Shown: positions 17,489 to 26,634 of the stretch, one piece after another
How the letters are laid out: each line of letters opens with the position of its first letter
Position numbering within the stretch: position 1 is the stretch's first letter
DNA from: Variovorax paradoxus
GTDB taxonomy: Bacteria; Pseudomonadota; Gammaproteobacteria; Burkholderiales; Burkholderiaceae_C
DNA: 64,000 nt
Reading direction: 5' to 3'
Assembly: GCF_029919115.1 (NCBI RefSeq)
Contig: NZ_CP123990.1
Location: 3,410,001 to 3,474,000, forward strand
Notes under the pieces: generated by a model
The model's input: the letters and a program-made list of their open reading frames with translations, nothing else
Database searches by the model: none
What the model was told of the DNA's origin: nothing
Translations under genes and position numbers: made by a program

Positions 17489-18205
17489 ATGCCGCGCATC
17501 CTGCTGATCGACGACGACGAACACCTCGCCGCGCCGCTGACCACCTACTTTGCACGCTTCGGCTGCACGCTCGAGAACGCCGTTCGTCCGAGCGAAGGGC
17601 TCGCCATGCTGCGTGCCGGCCAGTACGACGCGGCCATTCTCGACGTGATGCTGCCCGAGATGGACGGCTTTGCGCTGTGCCGCGAGATCCGCAAAGAGAG
17701 TGACATTCCCATCGTGATGCTCACCGCGCGCGGCGAGGTGATGGACCGCGTGGTCGGCCTGGAGCTCGGGGCCGACGACTATGTGCCCAAGCCCTTCGAG
17801 CCGCGCGAACTGGTGGCGCGCGTGCAGACCATCCTGCGGCGGCAGCGCAGCACGCCCGCCATGGCCAACGGGAACGGCAACGGCAATGTCAGCAGCACGC
17901 AGCACCGCGTGTTCGACGGCCTGTCGATCGACCTCGACCGCCGCCAGGTGCTTCGCCATGGCGAGCGTGTGGAGCTGACCGGCACCGAGTTCGAGCTGCT
18001 CGCACTGCTTGCGGCCGAACCCGGCAAGGTGTTCAGCCGCGACGACATCCTTAACCGTCTTCGCGGCCATGAAGCCGAGCTCTATACCCGCGCGGTCGAC
18101 ATCGTGGTGAGCCGCCTGCGCAAGAAGCTCGAGCCGCTGGACTGCATCAAGACGCTTCGCAACGCCGGCTATGCGCTGGCCGTCGCGCGCAGCGAGCCCG
18201 CATGA
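17489..18205 (+). CDS. OmpR-family response regulator (CpxR-like)
   Basis: A 238-residue two-component regulator. The receiver domain (1-~120) has the acidic pair LIDDDEH, the phospho-acceptor Asp52 in AILDVMLPEMDGF, and Lys in VPKPFEPREL. A linker with alternating Gly/Asn (NGNGNGN) leads to an OmpR winged helix (LTGTEFELLALLAAEPGKV, ending NAGYALA). ATG at 17489, after AGGAGG ~13 nt upstream, starts the receiver. It overlaps the kinase by 4 nt. CpxR-like role is inferred from the Spy/CpxP-like neighbour. Confidence 0.9.
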   Translation: MPRILLIDDDEHLAAPLTTYFARFGCTLENAVRPSEGLAMLRAGQYDAAILDVMLPEMDGFALCREIRKESDIPIVMLTARGEVMDRVVGLELGADDYVPKPFEPRELVARVQTILRRQRSTPAMANGNGNGNVSSTQHRVFDGLSIDLDRRQVLRHGERVELTGTEFELLALLAAEPGKVFSRDDILNRLRGHEAELYTRAVDIVVSRLRKKLEPLDCIKTLRNAGYALAVARSEPA

Positions 18206-19596
18206 GGTCTCGCCGGAGAGGTTGGCGCAACGCGTGGCATGAAATGAGATGCCGCCGCGCGGAACTGCACAGGCAATGGCATGAGCAGTGGCACGAGAAG
18301 GTGCAGGGCAAGCGCCGCTGGCGCCGCTCGCTGCGCATCCGGCTCGTGATGATGTTCGTGTTGCTCGCGTTGGTGATGGCCGTGGTGTTCATGGGCGGCA
18401 TGAAGAAGTCCTTCTCCACTGGCTGGGCCGAGGCCGCCAAGCCGATGCTGGTGGACTATGCCGACCGGCTTGTTGCCGAGATCGGCACGCCGCCCGACAT
18501 TGCGCGCGCCCAGGCGCTGGTAGCCCGGCTGCCCATCACCATCCGAATCGTGGGACCCCAGGTCAATTGGGATTCGAACCCCGGCGGTGCCAACAGCCCC
18601 GGTGGCTGGATGCACGACCGCGACGAGGAGCCGTGGAACGACAAGTGGTTCATCCGCCCCACGGCCGACGGCCACCGCGTGATTTTCGGCTGGGCGCCCA
18701 AGCTCTGGAAGCTCGCGCCGCGCGCCGCAGGCTGGGCCACCCTGTGCGCGCTGCTGCTGCTCGTGGTGCTGGGCTATGCCTATGTGAGCCGGTTGCTGCG
18801 GCCGTTGATCGACATCCGCGAGGGCGCGCAGCGCTTCGGCCGCGGCGAGTTCACGCAGCCCATCCCCGTTCGCCGCAACGACGACCTTGGCGACCTTGCG
18901 GAGCGCATCAACACCATGGCCGACGACATCCAGGCCATGCTCGACGCCAAGCGCGGCCTGCTGCTCGCTCTGAGCCACGAACTGCGTTCACCGCTCACGC
19001 GCGCCCGGCTCAATGCCGAGCTGCTGCCGGCCACGCCCGAGGGAGCCGCCGAGCGCGAGGCGCTGCTGCGCGACCTGAACGAGATGCGCGACCTGATCAG
19101 CGACCTGCTCGAAAGCGAGCGCCTGGCAAGCCCGCACGTGGCATTGCAGCGCGAGCCGGTCGACCTGGCCTTGCTGGTGCGCGACATCGTGGCCGAAATG
19201 CCGGGCGCGCAGCACGTGCATCTCGACCTGGCCGAAGGCCTTCCGCCGCATGCCATCGACCGCATGCGCATTCGCCTGATGGTGCGCAACCTGCTGGACA
19301 ACGCCTTGCGCTACAGCACCGGTGCGCCCCGGCCGCCATGCGTGTCGCTGCGCGCAGCGGTGGACGGCAAGGTGCAAGGCATCGAACTCGAGGTGCGGGA
19401 CTACGGGCCCGGCGTCGACGAAGCGCAGGTCGAACGCCTGACCGAGCCCTTCTACCGCACCGACGGGGCGCGGGCCCGGGCCACGGGCGGCGTGGGTCTG
19501 GGCATGTACCTGTGCCGGCTGATTGCCGAGGCGCATGGCGGCACGTTGACCGTGCGCAATGCGCATCCGGGCCTGCAGATCTTGGTTCGGCTCTAG
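18202..19596 (+). CDS. Sensor histidine kinase (CpxA-like)
   Basis: A 464-residue kinase. The cytoplasmic N-terminus (1-45) is rich in Arg, His and Trp, with His23, His27 and His31 spaced by four. TM1 (~48-66), a periplasmic sensor (~67-172), TM2 (~175-196), HAMP (~197-250), then the H-box LALSHELRSPLTRARL with His259 and an ATPase domain with NLLDNALRYS, RDYGPGVDEAQ and GVGLGMYLCRLI. The usual length of CpxA is similar. It is co-translated with the regulator. Confidence 0.9.
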   Translation: MRSRRRGWRNAWHEMRCRRAELHRQWHEQWHEKVQGKRRWRRSLRIRLVMMFVLLALVMAVVFMGGMKKSFSTGWAEAAKPMLVDYADRLVAEIGTPPDIARAQALVARLPITIRIVGPQVNWDSNPGGANSPGGWMHDRDEEPWNDKWFIRPTADGHRVIFGWAPKLWKLAPRAAGWATLCALLLLVVLGYAYVSRLLRPLIDIREGAQRFGRGEFTQPIPVRRNDDLGDLAERINTMADDIQAMLDAKRGLLLALSHELRSPLTRARLNAELLPATPEGAAEREALLRDLNEMRDLISDLLESERLASPHVALQREPVDLALLVRDIVAEMPGAQHVHLDLAEGLPPHAIDRMRIRLMVRNLLDNALRYSTGAPRPPCVSLRAAVDGKVQGIELEVRDYGPGVDEAQVERLTEPFYRTDGARARATGGVGLGMYLCRLIAEAHGGTLTVRNAHPGLQILVRL

Positions 19597-19699
19597 TTCG
19601 CCTGCGGCATTTTCGGGTGTCGCCTGCGCTACCAGGAGGCGCGAAGTGCGGCGCTACGATGCGCCTCCGTGCCAGCGCCCCGTCAATCCAGGAGACACC

Positions 19700-20743
19700 A
19701 TGAGCAGCCCACTTACCAACCACCAGGTTCGCCTTGCCAAGCGCCCGGAAGGCGCGGCCACGCGCGAGAACTGGAAGTTCACCACCGAACCCGTCGGTGA
19801 GCCGGCCGAAGGCGGGGTGCTGGTCAAGACGCTGTCGCTGTCGCTCGACCCGGCCATGCGCGGCTGGCTCAACGATGCCAAGAGCTACATCGCACCCGTG
19901 GCCATCGACGAAGTGATGCGCGCCGGCGGCGTCGGCCGCGTGGTCGCCTCGAAGAACCCGCAGTTCGCGGTGGGAGAGGCGGTCTACGGCACGCTCGGCG
20001 TGCAGGAATACATCCTCATTCCCCAGGACCAGATCAAGCGCAACGGCCTCGTGAAGATCGACTTGAATGTCGGCACCATCACCCAGTGGCTCAACGTGCT
20101 CGGCATGCCGGGCATGACCGGCTATTTCGGCCTGATGGACGTGGGCCAGCCCAGGCCGGGCGAAACCGTGGTGGTTTCCGGCGCGGCCGGCGCCGTGGGG
20201 CAGACCGTGGGCCAGCTGGCCAAGATCAAGGGTTGCCGCGTGGTCGGTATTGCCGGCGGCGCCGCCAAGTGCGACTGGGTGGTGAAGGAGCTCGGTTTCG
20301 ACGCCTGCATCGACTACAAGGCCGGCGCCGGCGCGGTGCGCGAGGGCCTCAAGACGCATTGCCCGACGGGCGTCGACATCTACTTCGACAACGTGGGCGG
20401 AGAAATCCTCGACGCGGTGCTGGCGCGGCTCGCGCGCAAGGCCCGCGTGATCATCTGCGGTGCCATCAGCCAGTACAACAACGCCAACAGCATGCCGGGC
20501 GCCGGCCCCAGGAACTACCTGAGCCTCCTGGTGAACCGCGCGCGCATGGAAGGCATTGTGGTGTTCGACTATGCCGACCGGTTCCACATCGCCATCGCCG
20601 AGATGGCCGGCTACCTGAAGGACGGCCGCATGAAGAGCAAGGAAGACATCGTGAAGGGGCTCGACACCTTCCCCGAGTCGCTCAACAAGCTGTTTGCCGG
20701 GGAGAACTTCGGCAAGCTGGTGCTGCAGGTGGCTGAAGACTGA
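19700..20743 (+). CDS. NADP-dependent MDR oxidoreductase (CurA/PTGR-like)
   Basis: A 347-residue medium-chain dehydrogenase/reductase without zinc ligands. The N-terminus MSSPLTNHQVRLAKRPEG with PAMRGWLNDAKSYI and the Rossmann motif VSGAAGAVGQTVGQLAK are typical of the alkenal reductase/prostaglandin reductase branch (E. coli CurA). It would reduce alpha,beta-unsaturated carbonyls with NADPH. CAGGAGA lies 6-12 nt before the ATG at 19700. It is a single gene followed closely by a convergent small gene. Confidence 0.9.
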   Translation: MSSPLTNHQVRLAKRPEGAATRENWKFTTEPVGEPAEGGVLVKTLSLSLDPAMRGWLNDAKSYIAPVAIDEVMRAGGVGRVVASKNPQFAVGEAVYGTLGVQEYILIPQDQIKRNGLVKIDLNVGTITQWLNVLGMPGMTGYFGLMDVGQPRPGETVVVSGAAGAVGQTVGQLAKIKGCRVVGIAGGAAKCDWVVKELGFDACIDYKAGAGAVREGLKTHCPTGVDIYFDNVGGEILDAVLARLARKARVIICGAISQYNNANSMPGAGPRNYLSLLVNRARMEGIVVFDYADRFHIAIAEMAGYLKDGRMKSKEDIVKGLDTFPESLNKLFAGENFGKLVLQVAED

Positions 20744-20749
20744 GAGCGT

Positions 20750-21073
20750 TCAGGGCTCGCTGGGCCGCATCGGGATGTCGCCCATGGCCTCGTCCTCGCG
20801 CAGGCCGCGGGCGGCCTTCAGGGTTTCGATCGACAGGCCGTCGCCGTGGCCGGCAAAGCCCTTGGCAATGCCTTCGAGCACGGTCGACAGGCCGGTCTCG
20901 CCGTCTGCGCGGGCATCCATGCTGATGTTGAGCACGCGGGCCGCCATCTGCCGGTAGGTGATGGCGCCCGCACCCTGGAGCGCGGCCACCAGGTCGAGGT
21001 ACAGCGCCAGGTTCAGGTCGAACACCAGCTTGGGGGTGATCTCGAAGTCTTCGTTATTGTTCTTGTTGTCCAT
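20750..21073 (-). CDS. Small conserved-looking protein of unknown function
   Basis: A 107-residue soluble, acidic protein with no signal or membrane segment. It starts MDNKNNNEDFEITPKLVFDLNL and continues with a helical region YLDLVAALQGAGAITYRQM. The family is not recognised. The ATG at 21073 has GGAGCC ~9 nt upstream. It converges with the MDR oxidoreductase, leaving only 6 bp between the two stops. High GC codon use and typical composition suggest it is a real gene. Confidence 0.65.
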   Translation of the reverse strand: MDNKNNNEDFEITPKLVFDLNLALYLDLVAALQGAGAITYRQMAARVLNISMDARADGETGLSTVLEGIAKGFAGHGDGLSIETLKAARGLREDEAMGDIPMRPSEP

Positions 21074-21146
21074 GGGTTGGCTCCTTTTTTCCGGAGCTTC
21101 CACTCTAGCCATAAAAACGGCGCCAATCCGTCGGACACGAACGTAT

Positions 21147-21998
21147 TCAGCGCGCGCGCGTGCCCATTACCGCAGCCGAAATGATCAGCCCCGCCGCAAG
21201 TGCAATGCTCCAGGTGAGCGGACGCCCGGTCACGGCCAGCAGCAGCGCGGTGGAGCCCAATGGCGTGATGTAGCTCAGGATGCCGATCTGCCGCGCATCC
21301 CCGCGCTTGAGCGCCATGTCCCAGACAAAGAATGCCGCGCCGAGCGGGCCCAGGCCGCACAGCGCGACCAGCAGCCAGTCTTTGGCGGAGAGCACGACCG
21401 AGGCCTCGAGTAGCGCGTGGCAGGCCAGCGACAGCACGCCCGAGACCAGGCCGAACAGGCCGATGGCCGAGGTGGGGAAGGCCGCCACGCGCTTCGTCCA
21501 CAGCGAATAGCTGGCCCAGATGAAAGCCGAGCCCAGCGCCGGCAGAAAGCCCCAGTACTGCCCTGCGGTGCCCGAGGTGGAAGCGGCGCCTTCGCGAGCC
21601 CCGAGAATCGCGATTGCGGCGCCCGCGAAGCCCAGCAAGGCGGCCACCACATGCAACGGCCGCAGCGACATGCCTGGCAGCAGCACCGGCGCGAGCACCA
21701 CCATGAAGAGCGGCCACAGGTAGTTCACCAGATTGGCCTCGACCGGCGGGGCGTGCCGCAATGCGATGAACAGCAGGAAGTGAAAGCCGAACAGGCCGTA
21801 GATGCCCAGCGCAAGCGTGCGCGGCGGCACGCGCCAGGCGCTGCGGTCGCGCAGCACCAGCGGCCAGCTCGGGATGCTGCCGATGATCAGCGCGAGGCCC
21901 GTCAGCAGGAACGGCGGCAGGTGCGAAAGCGCTGTGCCCAGCGAGGCGAGAGTGGCCCATAGTGCGATGGCGGCCAGGGCGAGGAGCGTTGGAGACAT
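21147..21998 (-). CDS. EamA/DMT family transporter
   Basis: A 283-residue inner-membrane protein with about ten hydrophobic helices in two EamA repeats, the second containing FVWDMALKRGDARQIGILSYITPLGS, typical of drug/metabolite exporters. The ATG at 21998 (MSPTLLALAAIALWATLASL) begins the first helix; the frame upstream has no membrane character. It lies 74 nt downstream of an AraC regulator on the same strand, so the regulator may control it. Substrate unknown. Confidence 0.85.
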   Translation of the reverse strand: MSPTLLALAAIALWATLASLGTALSHLPPFLLTGLALIIGSIPSWPLVLRDRSAWRVPPRTLALGIYGLFGFHFLLFIALRHAPPVEANLVNYLWPLFMVVLAPVLLPGMSLRPLHVVAALLGFAGAAIAILGAREGAASTSGTAGQYWGFLPALGSAFIWASYSLWTKRVAAFPTSAIGLFGLVSGVLSLACHALLEASVVLSAKDWLLVALCGLGPLGAAFFVWDMALKRGDARQIGILSYITPLGSTALLLAVTGRPLTWSIALAAGLIISAAVMGTRAR

Positions 21999-22072
21999 CG
22001 CTCCAAGCTTAAGCGGCGCCGTCGGCGCGCAGCGCCGGTGAATCGTCGCGCAGCGACGGTCTTCGGTGCGGC

Positions 22073-22789
22073 TCAGCGGCCGTCGAGCCTGCGCAATGCC
22101 GCCGTGAGCGCGGAAGGCGAACGGTAGCCCGTGCGGCGCGCCGTTTCGGCCACGCCCACGCCGGCCAGCCGCAGTTCGCGCGCATGCGCCAGCCGCAGCG
22201 TGCGCAGCCAGTTCATTGCGCTCATGCCTTGCTCGTCGCGGCATCGCTGCGCGAACTGGCTCGGGCTCAGGCATGCCATGCGTGCGAGATCGGCCACGCC
22301 CAGCGGCTCATGCCAGTGGGCACGGGCCCAGGCTGCGAGCGCGGTCCAGTCGATGGCGCGGCCTCGCCCGTGGGCCGGGGCTGCCGCTCCCCAGGCCTCG
22401 AGCAGCAGCGCCGGGCCGTGCTGCAGCGCGACGGAGGACGCCTGCGGATGCTGCGCGCATTGCGCGAGGTAGTTCGCCAGGGCATGCAGCCGCGATGCAT
22501 CTGCCGGCAGGCGCCCTGCGCAGCGCGCCCACTGCGGCTGATGGGTATCGAGAACGAGGCACCGGCTGCCGCCGCGGGATTCGAAGTCGTGCCGGTCGCC
22601 CGGCACCACCACGTGCGCCTCGCCGGCGCCGACGCGCGCTCCGCGGCCTTCCACTTCGAGTTCGAGCACGCCCGCCAGGCCGACCAGCACCTGGAAGTGT
22701 TCGTGTGCGTGGCTGCCGCGCGATGGCCCGTAGTCGCGCAGCGAAAGGCCGTGCGGCTCCGGGGACGGGCAAGTTGCTGGTGTTTGCAT
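22073..22789 (-). CDS. AraC-family transcriptional regulator
   Basis: A 238-residue regulator. The N-terminal half is a cupin-like sensor (SRGSHAHEHFQVLVGLAGVLEL). The C-terminal half has the two HTH units: LGVADLARMACLSPSQFAQRC and the conserved end GVAETARRTGYRSPSALTAALRR. The ATG at 22789 begins the sensor. It is between a permease gene (41 nt upstream) and an EamA transporter (74 nt downstream). Control of the EamA gene is likely; effector unknown. Confidence 0.87.
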   Translation of the reverse strand: MQTPATCPSPEPHGLSLRDYGPSRGSHAHEHFQVLVGLAGVLELEVEGRGARVGAGEAHVVVPGDRHDFESRGGSRCLVLDTHQPQWARCAGRLPADASRLHALANYLAQCAQHPQASSVALQHGPALLLEAWGAAAPAHGRGRAIDWTALAAWARAHWHEPLGVADLARMACLSPSQFAQRCRDEQGMSAMNWLRTLRLAHARELRLAGVGVAETARRTGYRSPSALTAALRRLDGR

Positions 22790-22830
22790 GGACAAGCTCG
22801 CTCGAATTGTCGTTCCGAGCCCTGCGGCTG

Positions 22831-23964
22831 TCACCCCAGCCGAAGCAGCAGCGCCGAAGCCGCGCACACCAGCAGGAACGGAATGCTGATGCGGTGAAAC
22901 TCCCGCAGGCCGTGCGGCACCCGGGCGAGCCGCAGCGCGATCAGGTTGGCCAGCGAACCCAGCACGCAGCCGAAGCCGCCCACGCTCACCCCGGCGGCGA
23001 GTGCCGGCAGATCGCGCACATGGCCGTCGAGCAGGATGGCAGCCGGCACGTTGCTGATGAGCTGCGACGCGGCAATGGCGGCAAGGTAGGCGCGCCATCC
23101 TTCGGTAATCGGCCAATGGTTCAGCAGGGCCACCACGGCGGGTAGCTCGGCCAGCTGGCGCAGGTCCACGAACATCAACGCGATGATTGCGAGCAGGGCC
23201 CAGTCGATGCCGCGCAGCACGCGCGGATAGGCCACCAGGAACGCGCCGAACACCACGCCCAGGCCCGCCAGCAGCCAGTGGCGGTCGAGCGCGACGACGA
23301 AGCCGACGAACAGCACGCCCGCCAATGCGAGAAGGCGCGGCTGCACCGGTGTGGCCTCGGCCTCGGGCTTGAGCGCAATGGGCGTGCGCGGCACCAGCAG
23401 CCACACGGCCACGAAGAGCCAGAACAGCATCACCGCCATCGTCGGCCCCATCATGGCCATGAAGGCGAAGAAGCTCTCGCCCGAGCGGTGCCAGAGATAG
23501 AGGTTCTGCGGATTGCCGATGGGCGTGAGCGCAGAGCCCGCATTCACCGCCAGCGCCTCGAGCACCACGAGCCGCGCAAGCGGCAGGTGCGCCTGGTTGG
23601 CGAGCACCCGCGTGAGCGGCACCAGCAGGAACAGGCTCACGTCGTTGGTCACCAGCGCCGAAAGAAAGGCCGCGCTCGCGGTCAGCAGCAGCGCAAGGCT
23701 GCGCTGGTTGTGAGTGCGCGCGAGCAGGCGCTGTGCGGCGGCCTGCAGCATGCCGCTTTTTTCCACACCCTGTGTAATGGCCAGCAGCCCCGCCAGTGCG
23801 CCCACGGTTTGCCAGTCGACCAGCCGCAGCCAGTCCATCGGCGCGCGCGGACGCACGAAGGCGAATGCCACCGCAACGGCGACCAGCACCCACAGCAGGC
23901 CGTTCCCGCCGCCGCCGTGTTCGTCCGACGGGTTCGGCCCGGCTTCAGCGGCCGACGAGGTCAC
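22831..23964 (-). CDS. SLC13/ArsB-superfamily ion permease
   Basis: A ~377-residue membrane protein with 10-11 hydrophobic segments of the ion-transporter superfamily. The conserved hairpins show as LTASAAFLSALVTNDVSLFL and LEALAVNAGSALTPIGNPQN, and again near the end as SQLISNVPAAILLDGHV. These Asn/Thr/Pro motifs are typical of Na+/anion or arsenite/H+ carriers. No start is decisive: GTG at 23964 overlaps the ligase gene by 20 nt. Substrate could be an anion or Na+/H+. It ends the long overlapping gene chain from dat. Confidence 0.78.
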   Translation of the reverse strand: MTSSAAEAGPNPSDEHGGGGNGLLWVLVAVAVAFAFVRPRAPMDWLRLVDWQTVGALAGLLAITQGVEKSGMLQAAAQRLLARTHNQRSLALLLTASAAFLSALVTNDVSLFLLVPLTRVLANQAHLPLARLVVLEALAVNAGSALTPIGNPQNLYLWHRSGESFFAFMAMMGPTMAVMLFWLFVAVWLLVPRTPIALKPEAEATPVQPRLLALAGVLFVGFVVALDRHWLLAGLGVVFGAFLVAYPRVLRGIDWALLAIIALMFVDLRQLAELPAVVALLNHWPITEGWRAYLAAIAASQLISNVPAAILLDGHVRDLPALAAGVSVGGFGCVLGSLANLIALRLARVPHGLREFHRISIPFLLVCAASALLLRLG

Positions 23965-25483
23965 GCAACTCGCGCTTGAGCACCTTGCCGATCGCGCTGC
24001 GCGGGAGCTCGTCGATGAAATGCAGGCGGGCCAGGCGCTGCGTCTTGCCGAGCTGCTCGTTGGTCCATTGCAGCAGTGCGGCTTCGGTGGTGCCGTCGCC
24101 CTCGCGTCGCACCACGAAGGCCACCGGCGTCTCGCCCCATTGCTCGGAAGGCACGCCCACCACGGCCACATCGGCCACCGCCGCATGGGCGCGCACCACG
24201 GTTTCGAGATCGCTGGGGTAGATGTTGAAGCCGCCGCTGATGATCATGTCCTTCTTGCGGTCGAACAGCGTCAGGAAGCCGTCGGCATCGAAGCGTCCCA
24301 CGTCGCCGGTGCGGATGAAGCGCTTGCCGGTGGCGTCGAACCATTCGGCCTCACGTGTCTTGGCGGGCTGGCGGTGATAGCCGGTCATCATGCCGGCCGA
24401 ATGCCCCACCACCTCGCCGGCCAGCTCGGTGTTGCCGCGCGGGATTTCATGGCCGTCTTCGTCGATCAGGCGGATATCGCTGCCTTCGGCCGGGCGGCCC
24501 ACGGTATGAAGCTTGTCGGGGTTGAGGTGGGCCTCCAGGATGCAGGTGCCGCCGCCCTCGGTCATGCCGTAGAACTCGATCAGCCCGCCCGGCCAGCGCT
24601 TGAGCACGTCGGCCTTGAGCGCGGCATTGAAGGGCGCGCTGGTGCTGAACTTGAAGCGGAACGACGAGAGATCGTGCGCGTCGAAGCGCGGATGCGCCAT
24701 CAGCCGCTGGTACTGCACCGGCACCAGCATGGTGTGCGTCACGCGGCGCTGTTCGGCCAGCTGCAGGTAGCCGAGCGCGTCGAACTTCGGCATCAGCACC
24801 ACGCAGCCGCCGAAGGCGATGGTGGGGAAGAACACCACCAGCGTGGTGTTCGAATAAAGCGGTGTCGACAGCAGCGTGACGGTGTCCGGGCCGTACTCGT
24901 ACTTGGCACCGCGCTGCACATGGGCCCAGCGCATGCCGTGGCCCTGAACGATGCCCTTGGGCTCGCCGGTGGTGCCCGAGGAATAGATGATGTTGAAGGG
25001 CCAGGACGGTTGCGTTTCGACGGGGGTGGGCCGTGTGCCCGCGGGAGCCAGCCAGCTCTCCAGGCTTTGCCCGGCGGCCGAGCCGTCGAGCGCCACGCGC
25101 GAAATGCCGCCTTCCCGCGCCGGGCCGATGACTTCAGCCGCTGCGGCGTCGGTGAAGAGAACGCGCGCATCGGCGTCCTCGATCATGCGGGCCAGGCTGG
25201 CCGGCGTGGAGCCGGGCGCGAGCGGCGCGACCGCAACGCCGGCGCGCAGGGCGCCGAGGAACACCGCTGCATAGTTCACCGACGACGCCGCGCAGACCGC
25301 AATGGCGTCGCCGGGCTTGAGTCCGGCCTGCTGAAGGCTGGCCGCGATGCGGTCCATCAGCGCGTCGAGCGCGCCGTAGTCCAGGCTCCGCTCGGAGTCG
25401 GCCAGCGCCGCGCGGCCAGGCGCCTGTGTGGCGTGCTCGTGAATCAACTCAGGGATGGTGCCGAAGTCCTGCATCGTGTTCAT
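23945..25483 (-). CDS. AMP-forming acyl-CoA synthetase/ligase family protein
   Basis: A 512-residue adenylate-forming enzyme. Motifs seen: P-loop YSSGTTGEPKGIVQGH (~168), FYGMTEGGGTC (A5, ~300), TGDVGRFDADGF (A7), DRKKDMIISGGFNIYPSDLE (A8), and the C-terminal catalytic Lys in RSAIGKVLKREL. It activates a carboxylic acid as acyl-AMP, usually to a CoA thioester. No carrier-protein domain is fused. Acid specificity is not visible. The start overlaps the DegT aminotransferase stop by 4 nt, so it is part of the cassette transcript and may supply an acyl group. Confidence 0.92.
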   Translation of the reverse strand: MNTMQDFGTIPELIHEHATQAPGRAALADSERSLDYGALDALMDRIAASLQQAGLKPGDAIAVCAASSVNYAAVFLGALRAGVAVAPLAPGSTPASLARMIEDADARVLFTDAAAAEVIGPAREGGISRVALDGSAAGQSLESWLAPAGTRPTPVETQPSWPFNIIYSSGTTGEPKGIVQGHGMRWAHVQRGAKYEYGPDTVTLLSTPLYSNTTLVVFFPTIAFGGCVVLMPKFDALGYLQLAEQRRVTHTMLVPVQYQRLMAHPRFDAHDLSSFRFKFSTSAPFNAALKADVLKRWPGGLIEFYGMTEGGGTCILEAHLNPDKLHTVGRPAEGSDIRLIDEDGHEIPRGNTELAGEVVGHSAGMMTGYHRQPAKTREAEWFDATGKRFIRTGDVGRFDADGFLTLFDRKKDMIISGGFNIYPSDLETVVRAHAAVADVAVVGVPSEQWGETPVAFVVRREGDGTTEAALLQWTNEQLGKTQRLARLHFIDELPRSAIGKVLKRELRDLVGR

Positions 25484-26634
25484 GTCTGACTCTGTGTATT
25501 TACGTTGCCGACTGCGTGTCGTACGGTGTGAGTGATGTATTCGATTTCCTCGTCGCCGAGCATCGGATAGAGCGGCAGAGCCAGCGCGCAGCGCGCCAGC
25601 CGCTCGCTGTGCGGCAATGGGCTCTCGCCTCGCCAGCGCTGCAGCGCCTCGTGAAGGTGCAGCGGCTGTTCATAGTAAACGCGGGTGGCAATTCCCTTTG
25701 TCGCCAGTTGGACCGCCAGCGCATTCCGCTCATGCGGGTCGTGCAGGACAACGACGAAATAGTTCCAGGCATGGCCCTCTGCGTCTCGCGGCAATTGCAT
25801 TGCGCAGCCGGCCCATGCCTCCAAGTAGTGCGCGGCAATGGCCCGGCGCCGGGCAATGGCGCGAGGAAAATCGTCCAGCGCTACCTGCAGAAGGCACGCC
25901 TGCAGTTCGTCCATTCGGCTGTTCTGGCCCAGGCATGTATGAAGTCCGTCCTGGTACCCGTGATTGCGCAGCAGCCGGGCTTTCTCGGCATGGTGCGGGT
26001 GCTTGAATGCAAGGGCTCCTGCGTCGCCGGCAGCGCCCAGTGTCTTGGTCGGGTAGAAGCTCATCGCCGCTGCATCGCCCCAGGTGCCCGCAGGCTGCGA
26101 GAGGCCATCGGCGCCGCGAGCGTTGGCGCCCAGGCATTGGGCCACGTCCTCTATCAGCTGAAGCTGCTCGTCGCGGCAGTACGCGGCTAGTTCTGGCAGA
26201 CCGGTGGGGTCGCCAAACAGTCCGACCGCAAGAATGGCACGCGTGCGCGGCGTTCGTGCATCGCGGAAATGCGCGAGCGGCACCAGAAAATCGTCGGGCG
26301 CGCTGTCTACGAACACTGGCCGTGCACCAGCGGCGATCACTGCCTCGGCGCAGGCGACGAATGTGTAGGAAGGAAGCAGGACTTCGTCTTCGGCATGTCC
26401 ACCCGCCGCGCTGCCGATGCCCAGGCTCTTGAGGGCGAGCAACAGCGCGTCCGAACCCGAGCTGACCGCCACCACCTGGCGTTGTAGCAATAGTTCAGAC
26501 AGCCTGGCCTCGAGCGTGCGGACCTGTGGACCGAGAACATAGGCGCCACTTCGCAATACCGCGGCACATGCCTCGGCCAGGCGTTCGGCCATGGGCTCGG
26601 CACAAGCCGCCGAACGGAACAGCGGAATCTTCAT
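25480..26634 (-). CDS. DegT/DnrJ/EryC1/StrS sugar aminotransferase
   Basis: A 384-residue PLP enzyme of the nucleotide-sugar aminotransferase family. The PLP lysine is Lys197 in SFYPTKTLGAAGDAGAL; other motifs are SSGSDALLLAL (~58-68), DEVLLPSYTFVAC and the dimer-contact region GYQDGLHTCLGQNSRMDELQAC. The usual reaction is transfer of an amino group from glutamate to a keto-sugar nucleotide. It overlaps the Gfo/Idh gene by 4 nt; that pairing is known in 3-amino sugar pathways such as WlbA/WlbE. The exact keto-sugar is not deducible. Confidence 0.92.
   Translation of the reverse strand: MKIPLFRSAACAEPMAERLAEACAAVLRSGAYVLGPQVRTLEARLSELLLQRQVVAVSSGSDALLLALKSLGIGSAAGGHAEDEVLLPSYTFVACAEAVIAAGARPVFVDSAPDDFLVPLAHFRDARTPRTRAILAVGLFGDPTGLPELAAYCRDEQLQLIEDVAQCLGANARGADGLSQPAGTWGDAAAMSFYPTKTLGAAGDAGALAFKHPHHAEKARLLRNHGYQDGLHTCLGQNSRMDELQACLLQVALDDFPRAIARRRAIAAHYLEAWAGCAMQLPRDAEGHAWNYFVVVLHDPHERNALAVQLATKGIATRVYYEQPLHLHEALQRWRGESPLPHSERLARCALALPLYPMLGDEEIEYITHTVRHAVGNVNTQSQT

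Noticed and set aside
21999-22072. Short gap between EamA and AraC genes as a riboswitch
   Set aside because: Only 74 bp of GC-rich DNA with minor repeats, with no recognisable aptamer.
22790-23893. Upstream extension of the AraC frame to 606 residues
   Set aside because: The extra residues are antisense/frame-shifted permease sequence; the cupin domain begins at the ATG at 22789.
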